Positions 1-7,316 of a stretch of 64,000 nucleotides of DNA are shown in pieces. Under the pieces are notes generated by a model. That model had not been told where the DNA came from and ran no database searches. It worked only from the letters and a program-made list of their open reading frames with translations. The stretch is from an uncultured Nitrospira sp. (GTDB lineage Bacteria > Nitrospirota > Nitrospiria > Nitrospirales > Nitrospiraceae). Position 1 is the stretch's first letter. The number at the start of each line of letters is the position of its first letter. The DNA lies in NCBI GenBank assembly GCA_902500785.1, contig CABVRW010000001.1:46863-110862 (forward strand), written 5' to 3'. The translations under genes were made by a program, and so were the position numbers.

Positions 1-97
1 AAGCAGTCGAGCCCGGCCCTTGAGGGGCGAATCCCCGTTTAGCGGTAAGCGCTACCCACTGGGGTTGTGTGAATGTGTTCAACCAAGGAGGTTTCTC

Positions 98-1060
98 ATG
101 CGGAGTCAAATCGTTCTTCGAGCTGGAATAGGAGCGGTGCTCGTCGCGGGATCGATGTCCATGGCGGTTGCGGCGGACACAGCCGGCGACAACAAGGACA
201 TGGTGCACATCCCGAAAGGTGAGTTCACCATGGGGAGCAACGAACATTCGGATGAGTTCAGGCACCAAGTGGTGCTCGATGCCTACTTGCTCGATAAGTT
301 CGAAACGTCGAACGCGCGATATAAGGAGTTCATGAAGGCCACTGGACATCCCGCGCCTGCCTATTGGGACGATCCTCGTCTCAGTAAGGCTGAACAACCG
401 GTGGTTGGGGTGAGTTGGACGGACGCCAATGCCTTCTGCAAGTGGGAGGGCAAGCGGTTGCCCACCGAGGCGGAATGGGAAAAGGCCGCCAAGGGGCCGG
501 AAGGCGATAACCACTATCCCTGGGGACATCACCTCGACCCGAAGAAGGCCAACTATGGGCAGAACGTCGGGCACACGACTCCGGTCGATTCCTATCCTGA
601 GGGCGTGAGCGGATATGGCGTCTATAACATGGCCGGTAATGTCTTTGAGTGGGTCGAAGACTGGTATGACCAGAAGTTCTATAAGACCAGCAATGCGTTG
701 AACCCTCGCGGCGCCGAGAAGGGCTACAACTTCGCCAATCAAGGTCCAGTGAAAGTATTACGCGGCGGCTCCTGGTTGGCCCCTGAAACTTCACTCCACA
801 CCAGCCACCGGTTCTGGAATCAGCCGGAGAATAATTCCTACGGCGTCGGCTTAGGGTTCCGTTGCGCGAAATCAGTCCAGAGCCAGTCGGATGAATCCGT
901 GCAGGCGGGCCGCGATGCCTTTATTCAAGCGCTCGTCGCCATGGGAGCCGAGAAGAACGCGGATGCGATGGCGTCCATTGAGAAGGCGTTGGCTTCCGAT
1001 CCGAACAATAAAGAATACGTGGCGACCCGCGATCTCATCAAGAAGAGCATGAAGAAATAG
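98..1060 (+). CDS. Exported SUMF1-fold (formylglycine-generating-enzyme-like) protein 1
   Basis: Predicted 320-residue exported protein. The ATG at 98 is preceded by AAGGAGG at 85-91 and opens a signal peptide ending near VAADTAG; an in-frame start further upstream would lack a leader. The rest is a SUMF1/FGE-sulfatase domain, seen in IPKGEFTMGS, RLPTEAEWEKAA, MAGNVFEWVEDWY, VLRGGSW and GLGFRCAK. Both redox cysteines of true formylglycine-generating enzyme are absent: the stretch after GGSW reads LAPETSL. Sulfatase maturation is therefore unlikely, and a structural or binding role is inferred. The C-terminus (about residues 265-320) is a TPR-like helical tail shared with the next gene. First gene of a cluster with two more SUMF1 proteins. 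Confidence 0.9.
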   Translation: MRSQIVLRAGIGAVLVAGSMSMAVAADTAGDNKDMVHIPKGEFTMGSNEHSDEFRHQVVLDAYLLDKFETSNARYKEFMKATGHPAPAYWDDPRLSKAEQPVVGVSWTDANAFCKWEGKRLPTEAEWEKAAKGPEGDNHYPWGHHLDPKKANYGQNVGHTTPVDSYPEGVSGYGVYNMAGNVFEWVEDWYDQKFYKTSNALNPRGAEKGYNFANQGPVKVLRGGSWLAPETSLHTSHRFWNQPENNSYGVGLGFRCAKSVQSQSDESVQAGRDAFIQALVAMGAEKNADAMASIEKALASDPNNKEYVATRDLIKKSMKK

Positions 1061-1128
1061 CGCGCAGCCGTGAGGGGAGAAGGGCTGCCCGTCTCCCCAA
1101 CCGGGCCCTCAGAGGCAGGAGGTCCAAG

Positions 1129-2187
1129 ATGAAAAAAATACGCACCATTCTTGGCGCAGGTCTTGTCGCCGGAATGACCGTCTTGAGTGGAACTGGCCAA
1201 GCGGAAGACTCGTTGATTCCGTCGGACATGGTGTATGTCGGCCAGGGTCCATCGGCCATGGGATTGGACAGAGAGCCGGAGGCGGAGTCGGGACGCCGAC
1301 TCACGGCCTACGACAAACGAATGAAGAAGCCATGGGCGGCCGAGGCCTTCCACGACGAAGGGCCTGCCCATATGGTGTTCGTGGATTCGTTCCTCGTTGA
1401 TACCTACGAAGTGTCGAACAAAGCCTATGGTGAATTCATCAGAACGACCGGTCACCCGGCTCCAGCCTATTGGGACGATCCTCGTCTGAACAAGCGGCAA
1501 CAACCCGTGGTCGGAGTGAACTGGTTCGATGCCAAGGCCTACTGCGAGTTTCGCGGGAAGCGCTTGCCGACGGAGGCAGAATGGGAGAAAGCGGCCCGTG
1601 GTCCGTACGGCAATCTCTATCCATGGGGTGACGAATTGGATCCTCACAAAGCCAATTACAATCGGCAGCACGATGCCACCTGGCCGGTGGATTCGCATCC
1701 GGAGGGAGCCAGTTATTACGGCGCATATAACATGGCGGGCAATGCCTTCGAATGGGTCGCCGATTGGTACGATCCTCAATACTACGGAAGACTGCAGACC
1801 ATGGTGAATCCAGCCGGCCCAGAAAAAGCCGTCTGGCTCGGGGGCACCGGCACCTACGTGGACCGGTTGACGGTGGGCGAGAAGCGGGTCATTCGTGGCG
1901 GGTCCTGGATCGCCGCGGAAGGCGCGATCCGCTCCACACATCGGTTCTGGAACCATCCGCTCAACAACAGCTATGGCGTAGGACTCGGGTTTAGATGCGC
2001 CAAGGCAGCTCCACCTGACCTGGAGCAGCGCATCAGAGACAGCTACATTACCGCGCTGGTGGAAATGGGACGGGAGCAATTTGGTGACGCGCTACAGAGT
2101 GTTAACCGCGGGTTGGCCATGGATCCTAAAAATGTTGAATTGCTGGAGTTGCGGCCTCTGATTGATCAATCCATGAAACGGCCGTGA
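1129..2187 (+). CDS. Exported SUMF1-fold protein 2
   Basis: A 352-residue exported paralogue of the preceding gene. ATG 1129 follows AGGAGG, and a signal peptide ends around SGTGQAEDS. SUMF1 motifs are RLPTEAEWEKAARG, MAGNAFEWVADWYD, VIRGGSW and GVGLGFRCAK. The catalytic cysteine pair is replaced (IAAEGAI after GGSW), so it should not make formylglycine. Compared with protein 1 it has an extra charged segment before the domain (about residues 45-75) and a similar TPR-like C-terminal tail (ALVEMGREQFGDALQ). NirV proteins beside copper nitrite reductase belong to the same fold family, but no reductase gene is visible here. Function unknown. Confidence 0.9.
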   Translation: MKKIRTILGAGLVAGMTVLSGTGQAEDSLIPSDMVYVGQGPSAMGLDREPEAESGRRLTAYDKRMKKPWAAEAFHDEGPAHMVFVDSFLVDTYEVSNKAYGEFIRTTGHPAPAYWDDPRLNKRQQPVVGVNWFDAKAYCEFRGKRLPTEAEWEKAARGPYGNLYPWGDELDPHKANYNRQHDATWPVDSHPEGASYYGAYNMAGNAFEWVADWYDPQYYGRLQTMVNPAGPEKAVWLGGTGTYVDRLTVGEKRVIRGGSWIAAEGAIRSTHRFWNHPLNNSYGVGLGFRCAKAAPPDLEQRIRDSYITALVEMGREQFGDALQSVNRGLAMDPKNVELLELRPLIDQSMKRP

Positions 2188-2244
2188 GCATCAATGTCCG
2201 GCAGTCACTGCTGACGCACTGTTCAGCACGACGGAGGCTGAGAG

Positions 2245-2613
2245 ATGACATACGCGAGAGCGATCTCACTCATTGGTGGTCTGACAATCCTTCTCAGCGC
2301 AGGGGCTCTCCAGGCAGGTCCGATCGATGCGACCCGCCATCCGCATCCTGAGAATATTCAGATGGTACACGAGGCGGAACATACCGTGGACAAGGCCTGG
2401 GAGATCTATCATCGCGCGGCGCTGGGCGGCACGATCGCGTCGCCTCTCCTGCAAGCGGTGATCGAACAGCACCTGCATGACGCCAGGACTCTCGTTTCCC
2501 AGGCGCAAGAGGCCGCCGACCGGGGAGATAAGGCTCAGGTGGAGCGTCTGGTCGGTGAAATCAAGATCCATACAGCCCAGGCAATAGAAGGGAGCAAGGA
2601 GCAGAAGAAATGA
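2245..2613 (+). CDS. Small exported helical, histidine-containing protein (SmbP-like)
   Basis: A 122-residue protein with a signal peptide (leader ends near ALQAGPID) and a mature part that is almost all amphipathic helix. Histidines recur at helix-like spacing (RHPHPEN, HEAEHTVDKAWEIYH, IEQHLHDA). This resembles the periplasmic small metal-binding protein SmbP of nitrifiers, although the histidine density is lower, so metal binding is a hypothesis. It sits between SUMF1 genes 2 and 3, and its stop overlaps the start of gene 3 by four bases, so the two are translationally coupled. ATG 2245 is preceded by a GGAGG-like site. Confidence 0.75.
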   Translation: MTYARAISLIGGLTILLSAGALQAGPIDATRHPHPENIQMVHEAEHTVDKAWEIYHRAALGGTIASPLLQAVIEQHLHDARTLVSQAQEAADRGDKAQVERLVGEIKIHTAQAIEGSKEQKK

Positions 2614-3461
2614 CACAGAGTCAGGAAAGGGCAGGAATGAGGCGAAGACGCATCGGCCTAGTGGTCACTACCCTGTGTGCTGTCGCGATGGCATCGGTGC
2701 CCGCGGAAGCGTCTGTCAAGGAACTAGATCCGGTCCCCATGGTGACCATTCCGGGCGGATCGTTCCTGATGGGCAGTCAGAGTCCCAAGGGGCGAGCCGA
2801 CGAGTGGCCGCAGCGCTCAGTGCAGGTTGATACGTTCGCTATCGACCAGGTGGAAGTCACCAACGGGCGTTACCTGGTGTTTGTCGGCACGACCGGCCAT
2901 CGCAATCCGCCGAACCCTTATGGCAACGGACTCCTGTTGTCCGCCAAGGGGATCGACCAGCTGCCCGTCGTGCAGGTCACGTGGTACGACGCCAAAGCCT
3001 ATTGTGCCTGGGCCAAGAAGCGGCTGCCGACGGAAGCGGAGTGGGAAAAAGCGGCTCGCGGGACCGATGGACGCCGTTTCCCATGGGGCGAAGCTCAGCC
3101 CACTTACACGGTGGCGAATTTCGATCGTGAATGGGACGGAGACAAGACCCTGCATGCAGTCGGTTCCCTGTCGGGAGGCGATTCGCCTTACGGAATCAAG
3201 GACATGTCCGGCAATGCTCGGGAGTGGGTGCAGGATTGGTACGACCCCGAATATTACGCGAATGCCCCTGACAAGAATCCGCAGGGACCTGACAAGGGGA
3301 TCGTCCGGGTGATTCGCGGAGGGTCATGGCATAGCCCCCTCTCGGACATCACGGCGACCGCACGAGGTCGAGGCGGATTCGCTTTGCAGACGCACGGCAC
3401 CGGGTTCCGATGTGTACGAAGCGGTGAAGGTGGGTCGAGCTCTGAGTCTGCGGTGAAGTGA
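2610..3461 (+). CDS. Exported SUMF1-fold protein 3
   Basis: A 283-residue exported SUMF1-domain protein. ATG 2610 overlaps the previous stop (ATGA) and has AAGGAG eight bases upstream; ATG 2637 is a possible alternative. The leader ends near VPAEASV. Domain motifs are IPGGSFLMGS, RLPTEAEWEKAARG, MSGNAREWVQDWYD, VIRGGSW and GTGFRCV. The two cysteines needed for formylglycine generation are absent (HSPLSDI after GGSW). It is more divergent than proteins 1 and 2 and lacks their TPR-like tail, ending in a short Ser/Gly-rich stretch. Likely the last gene of this group. Confidence 0.88.
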   Translation: MTQSQERAGMRRRRIGLVVTTLCAVAMASVPAEASVKELDPVPMVTIPGGSFLMGSQSPKGRADEWPQRSVQVDTFAIDQVEVTNGRYLVFVGTTGHRNPPNPYGNGLLLSAKGIDQLPVVQVTWYDAKAYCAWAKKRLPTEAEWEKAARGTDGRRFPWGEAQPTYTVANFDREWDGDKTLHAVGSLSGGDSPYGIKDMSGNAREWVQDWYDPEYYANAPDKNPQGPDKGIVRVIRGGSWHSPLSDITATARGRGGFALQTHGTGFRCVRSGEGGSSSESAVK

Positions 3462-3559
3462 GCGGACAGATGTATCTATGAGCTGGACCAGCCAAGTTAC
3501 GTGGGTGTTTGCTCGTGGGGTACCGCGCCTCCGCACGCGGCCTCCCGCTGAGAGGGATG

Positions 3560-3580
3560 GGTCCTTCCTTTGGAGGGACC
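3560..3580 (+). terminator. Hairpin downstream of the SUMF1 cluster
   Basis: A nine-base-pair stem with a three-base TTT loop (GGTCCTTCC / GGAGGGACC, one G-T pair) lies in the 193-bp gap after SUMF1 gene 3. No T-run follows, so it is not a classic intrinsic terminator. It could be a transcript-end stabiliser or an attenuating hairpin. Confidence 0.35.
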
Positions 3581-3654
3581 TGTCCCCTCGGTGAACCATC
3601 GGACCGTGTGGAGAGACCGTTGCATCTATCTGGGGTCGTGACAAGGAGGCTTCC

Positions 3655-3786
3655 ATGGGCGACGTGATTCTCTATGGCATCGCGGCGATGGTGCTGAGTA
3701 TCGGATTGGCAGCGCTTGCCCGGCAACGGTGCGCCGCATATGCGGTTGTGCGGCCGACTCGGCCGGAACGGCCACGGGTACGGTAA
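3655..3786 (+). CDS. 43-residue single-span membrane peptide
   Basis: A short ORF with ATG at 3655 and a strong AAGGAGG at 3642-3648. The product begins MGDVILYGIAAMVLSIGL, a plausible single transmembrane helix, followed by a basic Arg/Pro-rich tail ending RPERPRVR. No family is recognised. The good ribosome-binding site and a membrane-then-basic layout favour a real gene. It lies between the SUMF1 cluster and the zinc-ribbon gene. Confidence 0.55.
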   Translation: MGDVILYGIAAMVLSIGLAALARQRCAAYAVVRPTRPERPRVR

Positions 3787-3876
3787 ACATGTGTAGGCAC
3801 CGGAATGGGAACGGTCGAATTCGAGGGACCCAGTCCGGTTCGTGGTCGTCCATTTTTCTCCCAGTCGGGGGTTCCA

Positions 3877-4233
3877 ATGGAAACACATGGGACGCCAGAA
3901 TCTTTATCTGCCCCGCAAGCGGGTGGCCACGTCTGTCCGCGTTGCGGAGGATTGCTGTTGACACAGCACTACATTGATTTGCTTGATGATACCGGTCAGA
4001 TCGATATTACCGCGTGGCATTGTACGATGTGCGGTGAGGTGCTCGACCCGGTCATTCTGAAGAATCGCCTGAGCCCGCCGCCGAACCTGTTGTACGGGAC
4101 GAAGCAGCGGAAGTTCAGTCAGCGTGTGACGGCCGTTTCAGATAACAGCCCTTCGTCCACGTCGGATGAGTCGGACTCTGGAGCGGATGAGGATGAATCG
4201 GATGATGAAGCGGACGATGAGCGCACACTCTAG
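3877..4233 (+). CDS. Small zinc-ribbon protein with acidic tail
   Basis: A protein of about 118 residues. Residues 20-70 carry two CxxC knuckles (CPRCGG and CTMCGE) about 33 residues apart, the pattern of a zinc ribbon. The C-terminal 30 residues are a run of Ser, Asp and Glu (for example GADEDESDDEADDE). No enzyme domain is present; a nucleic-acid- or protein-binding adaptor is possible. ATG 3877 is chosen because the ribbon starts soon after it; an in-frame ATG at 3805 would add 24 low-complexity residues. Function not assignable. Confidence 0.7.
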   Translation: METHGTPESLSAPQAGGHVCPRCGGLLLTQHYIDLLDDTGQIDITAWHCTMCGEVLDPVILKNRLSPPPNLLYGTKQRKFSQRVTAVSDNSPSSTSDESDSGADEDESDDEADDERTL

Positions 4234-4404
4234 CCGGATGCGGAAACAGTCCGGGCGCGGCGCCTGTGAATCGTGAGGGTATCTCGTCAGGGACTGCGGC
4301 CGGATTCCGGCATGGCGCATGAGCGGATCAGAGCGGCTTGAGCACAGATCGGGTTTTTTCGCAGCTTGCTAGTCCACGACGCTGGTGAACGGGAGGGCAG
4401 AGAG

Positions 4405-5343
4405 ATGAAAATCGTCGTATCCGGTGGAACAGGATTCATCGGCCATGCCCTTGTCGGCAGCCTGGCGCAGGAGGGGCATGACGTGGTCGTCTTGACCCGC
4501 AAGGCCGGTCGCCCCCCTCGCTCCTCGATCCGGTTTGTGGAATGGGATGCTCATTCCGCTGGGACTTGGCAGGTCGAGGTGGCGTCTGCCGACGTGATAG
4601 TCAACCTGGCCGGCGAGCCGATCGCCGAAGGGCGATGGACGGATGCCCGGAAGCAAGTCTTGCTCAAAAGCCGAATTCTCGCTACCAGGCTTCTGGTGGC
4701 GGCACTGGCCGGGCGCTCTACCCCGCTGCCTGTGTTGGTCAGCGGATCCGGCATCGGCTATTACGGTGCGAGCGACGATCGTCTGCTGGATGAACAGTCA
4801 CCGAGCGGTCAGGGCTTTCTGGCCGACCTGTCCGCGGCTTGGGAAGCGGAAGCGCTGCGCGCCGGCGGGTTCGGAACGCGTGTCGTGCTGTTGAGAACCG
4901 GAATGGTGCTCGAACAGGACGGCGGTGCGTTGCCGAAGATGTTGCTGCCGTTTCGCCTCTTTGCCGGGGGGCCGGTGTTACCTGGAACCCAGTGGATCTC
5001 CTGGATTCACCGGCGCGATCTCATCGGACTCATCCAATGGGCGATCGAGACGCCGACGATCTCCGGCCCCGTGAACGCGGTGGCGCCCGAGGCTGTGACG
5101 ATGAAGACGTTCTGCTCGACTCTCGGGAAGGTCCTGTGTCGCCCCTCGTGGCTTCCCGTTCCCGGCTTGGCGCTACGTGTGGCGCTGGGGGAGCTGGGGA
5201 CCTTGATGACGACCGGTCAACGTATTGATCCTGCCAAGGCGAGAGCAGGAGGGTACTCCTTCCTCTATCCGACGCTGGAGCCAGCGTTGCGGGCGATCAT
5301 CACCAAGGAGGATCCGGCATGTCTGTCCTCAGTGAATCGGTGA
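4405..5343 (+). CDS. TIGR01777-family NAD(P)-dependent epimerase (YfcH-like)
   Basis: A 312-residue extended short-chain dehydrogenase of the TIGR01777/YfcH group. The Rossmann motif is at the N-terminus (VVSGGTGFIGHAL), followed by VNLAGEPIAEGRW, SGSGIGYYG, the RTGMVL strand and WISWIHRRDL, and a DUF1731-like C-terminal region (VPGLALRVALGE). These match the family over full length. The natural substrate is unknown. ATG 4405 is preceded by GAGGGCAGAG; an upstream in-frame start would add 13 residues before the Rossmann strand. The 3' end overlaps the next gene by 25 bases. Such epimerases often lie near photolyase genes. Confidence 0.88.
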   Translation: MKIVVSGGTGFIGHALVGSLAQEGHDVVVLTRKAGRPPRSSIRFVEWDAHSAGTWQVEVASADVIVNLAGEPIAEGRWTDARKQVLLKSRILATRLLVAALAGRSTPLPVLVSGSGIGYYGASDDRLLDEQSPSGQGFLADLSAAWEAEALRAGGFGTRVVLLRTGMVLEQDGGALPKMLLPFRLFAGGPVLPGTQWISWIHRRDLIGLIQWAIETPTISGPVNAVAPEAVTMKTFCSTLGKVLCRPSWLPVPGLALRVALGELGTLMTTGQRIDPAKARAGGYSFLYPTLEPALRAIITKEDPACLSSVNR

Positions 5344-5801
5344 TGCAGTACGTGCACGCGTTTGCCGTCGCCGTCCTGGTCGGCAAGGTCGTCCTGTTGT
5401 CGTTCGTCGTGGCTCCGATTCTGGCGAAGACGCTGGACCAGGAGGCCTTCGCCAAGGTCGTTCGCCGGTTGTTTCCGGCCTATTACCTGTTGGGCATGGG
5501 AACGGCCGCCGCAGGACTGTTGTCGGTGATCGCGTTGGGGACGATCCGCGGACGAAGTTTTTCGTTGCTGATCGCCGGTGGGATCTGGCTTCTGATTCTC
5601 GCGGCAGAGTCCTACTGTCGGTCGCCCTTGACCCCGCAGAGCAATGCGATGCGGGATCGACTGAAAGAGCAGGAGCGGCAGGGCGCCGTCGAGACGGAGT
5701 TGAAGCGGGCCTGGGATCGACTGCATCGCCGGTCGTTGTATCTGAATTCGTTGGTGTTGGTGGGGGGATTCTGTCTATTGGGAGTGGCACGGCAATTCTA
5801 A
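5319..5801 (+). CDS. DUF4149 (TMEM205-like) membrane protein
   Basis: A 160-residue membrane protein with four predicted spans: an N-terminal helix (FAVAVLVGKVVLLSFVVAP), two central helices (LLGMGTAAAGLLSVIAL and LLIAGGIWLLILAAE), a charged loop with MRDRLKEQE, and a last helix (LNSLVLVGGFCLLG). The layout matches DUF4149. The ATG at 5319 has AAGGAGG just upstream, inside the end of the epimerase gene, so the two are coupled. No biochemical role is established for the family. Confidence 0.78.
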   Translation: MSVLSESVMQYVHAFAVAVLVGKVVLLSFVVAPILAKTLDQEAFAKVVRRLFPAYYLLGMGTAAAGLLSVIALGTIRGRSFSLLIAGGIWLLILAAESYCRSPLTPQSNAMRDRLKEQERQGAVETELKRAWDRLHRRSLYLNSLVLVGGFCLLGVARQF

Positions 5802-5822
5802 TTTTCAGGAAGGAGACGTCGC

Positions 5823-6302
5823 ATGCACAGGCAGAGAAACATCGTCGCGTATATGGTCATCGGGGCCTTGAGCATCCTGATTCAATCGCCTGAACTCACC
5901 GGCCGGGCCTGGGCCGCCGAAGGGTCGAACCAGCCGGAATCGCAGTCCCCGTCCTATGGCCTGGAGGCCACGATTCCGGACGGCGTCATCGGCGTGTCGC
6001 TGCACGTCGGAGCGGAGCGAGTGGGTGAGGCGTCCGTGCTCTATATCGCGCAGGTCTTGCCTGATGGCCCGGCGCAGAAAGCCGGACTGAAGCAAGGCGA
6101 TGAGATTACGACCGTGGATGGTGTTGCCGTGACCGGAAAGACCTATGAGCAAGTGGCGCTCATGGTTCGAGGGGAACCAGGGTCGGTGGTGAAGTTAGGA
6201 GTGAAGGCCGAGGAGGCTCTGCGTGAAGTCGCTGTGACGCGGGTGAGCGGCCAGACTTTGTACAAGGAGCAAATGGGATCACATGGCGGCTCCGGCCGAT
6301 AG
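5823..6302 (+). CDS. Exported PDZ-domain protein
   Basis: A 159-residue exported protein whose leader ends near GRAWAAEG. The mature part is a single PDZ domain (about residues 55-145): GVIGVSLHVG, YIAQVLPDGPAQKAGLKQGD, TVDGVAV, MVRGEPGSVVKLGV. No protease domain is fused, so it is probably a periplasmic adaptor that binds C-terminal peptides. AAGGAGA precedes the ATG. The next envelope gene starts seven bases downstream, indicating one transcript. Confidence 0.82.
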   Translation: MHRQRNIVAYMVIGALSILIQSPELTGRAWAAEGSNQPESQSPSYGLEATIPDGVIGVSLHVGAERVGEASVLYIAQVLPDGPAQKAGLKQGDEITTVDGVAVTGKTYEQVALMVRGEPGSVVKLGVKAEEALREVAVTRVSGQTLYKEQMGSHGGSGR

Positions 6303-6309
6303 GTGGCCT

Positions 6310-6834
6310 ATGAATCGGATGATTGCGGTGCTCGGATTGGTGATCATCATGGCCGGACCGCTCGTCGTCGAGGGGCATGGTCCAGTGACGCCGGTTTCGA
6401 AGACGTCCAACGTCGAGAAAACAGGGCGGTACCTGATGGCGGGCGATTATCGACGGGCGCTGGAATCCTGCGAACAAGCGATTCAGGAGCTGCCGTCTGT
6501 CGAAGCGTACCTCCATCTCACCTATGTCTATCAGGCGATCGATGCGTACCTCGAACAACTGTCCAAAGACGAGAGTTGGACGGCGGTGGAACAGCTGTCC
6601 CTGAACCTTGCCTATCGGCATACGGAGGATCTCGTGGATCCGCCAGGCGGTTTGGCCCGCATGGCGAAGGAAATGATTCAAACCAGTGTCCGCCAACAGT
6701 CAGACCTCAGCGCCGCGATGGCGGTGCGGTTGAATAAAGCCGAGTCCGATCGGCTCTGGCAGGAACAGGCGCAATGGCGGAATGCACATCCCACCGAGTG
6801 GTGGCGGGCGTTTCCCGACTCCTGGGTTCGTTGA
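6310..6834 (+). CDS. Exported TPR-like hypothetical protein
   Basis: A protein of about 174 residues. Starting at ATG 6310 gives a clean signal peptide (MNRMIAVLGLVIIMAGPLVV); the in-frame ATG at 6283 lies inside the previous gene and puts charged residues before it. The mature part is helical with one TPR-like unit (GRYLMAGDYRRALESCEQAI) and a second half rich in Glu, Gln and Arg ending WWRAFPDSWVR. No enzyme motif. It probably acts in the periplasm with the PDZ protein encoded just upstream. Confidence 0.65.
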   Translation: MNRMIAVLGLVIIMAGPLVVEGHGPVTPVSKTSNVEKTGRYLMAGDYRRALESCEQAIQELPSVEAYLHLTYVYQAIDAYLEQLSKDESWTAVEQLSLNLAYRHTEDLVDPPGGLARMAKEMIQTSVRQQSDLSAAMAVRLNKAESDRLWQEQAQWRNAHPTEWWRAFPDSWVR

Positions 6835-6884
6835 AAGAGTACGAATGTGACGGAGGGATCTCCGCAGGGAAGGAGACGGAGGAC

Positions 6885-7316
6885 ATGACCAAGCAGACAG
6901 CCCAACGCGGCCTCGATATCAAACTGTTCGGGGCGCTCTTCGTGCTGGTGGGATTGCTCGATGTGCTCATCATCGAATTCTTTCCCGCCTATGCGCTCAA
7001 ACTCTTCGGCGTCACGGTCGTCGGCCCGCTGGCCTACGCGGTGAAGCTGCATTCGCCGGCCGTGCATTTTCTGATCGGCTATGGATTTCTGTTTCTGCGC
7101 CCCTGGGCCTGGGGGTTGGCCATGGCCTACGGAGGCTTCGGCCTCATCAGCGAATTGATGAATCAGCTTGAATTCGGCTTCCATCAGCTGCGCATGGCCT
7201 TTATGGCCACCACGGCCTTGTTTCTCTGCTATGTGGCCTGGCGACGAATCCTGTTTGCCGATCCTGTTCCGCCGGCACAGCGGCTCACCTCTTCTTCTCC
7301 GGAGGTTCCCTCATGA
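6885..7316 (+). CDS. Four-span membrane protein, function unknown
   Basis: A 143-residue protein with four predicted membrane helices: IKLFGALFVLVGLLDVLII, VVGPLAYAVKL, VHFLIGYGFLFLRPWAWGLA and MAFMATTALFLCYVAW. ATG 6885 is preceded by GGAGACGGAGG; upstream in-frame codons overlap the previous gene and lack membrane character. The stop overlaps the photolyase ATG (ATGA), so it is coupled to phrB. No family recognised. Confidence 0.7.
   Translation: MTKQTAQRGLDIKLFGALFVLVGLLDVLIIEFFPAYALKLFGVTVVGPLAYAVKLHSPAVHFLIGYGFLFLRPWAWGLAMAYGGFGLISELMNQLEFGFHQLRMAFMATTALFLCYVAWRRILFADPVPPAQRLTSSSPEVPS

Noticed and set aside
925-2079. Long minus-strand open frame (about 384 codons) opposite SUMF1 gene 2
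   Set aside because: It runs antisense to a clear exported SUMF1 gene, has no recognisable domain and reflects GC-rich codon shadowing.
98-3461. Calling the SUMF1 genes sulfatase-maturing enzymes
   Set aside because: Both catalytic cysteines are missing in each protein and no sulfatase is nearby.
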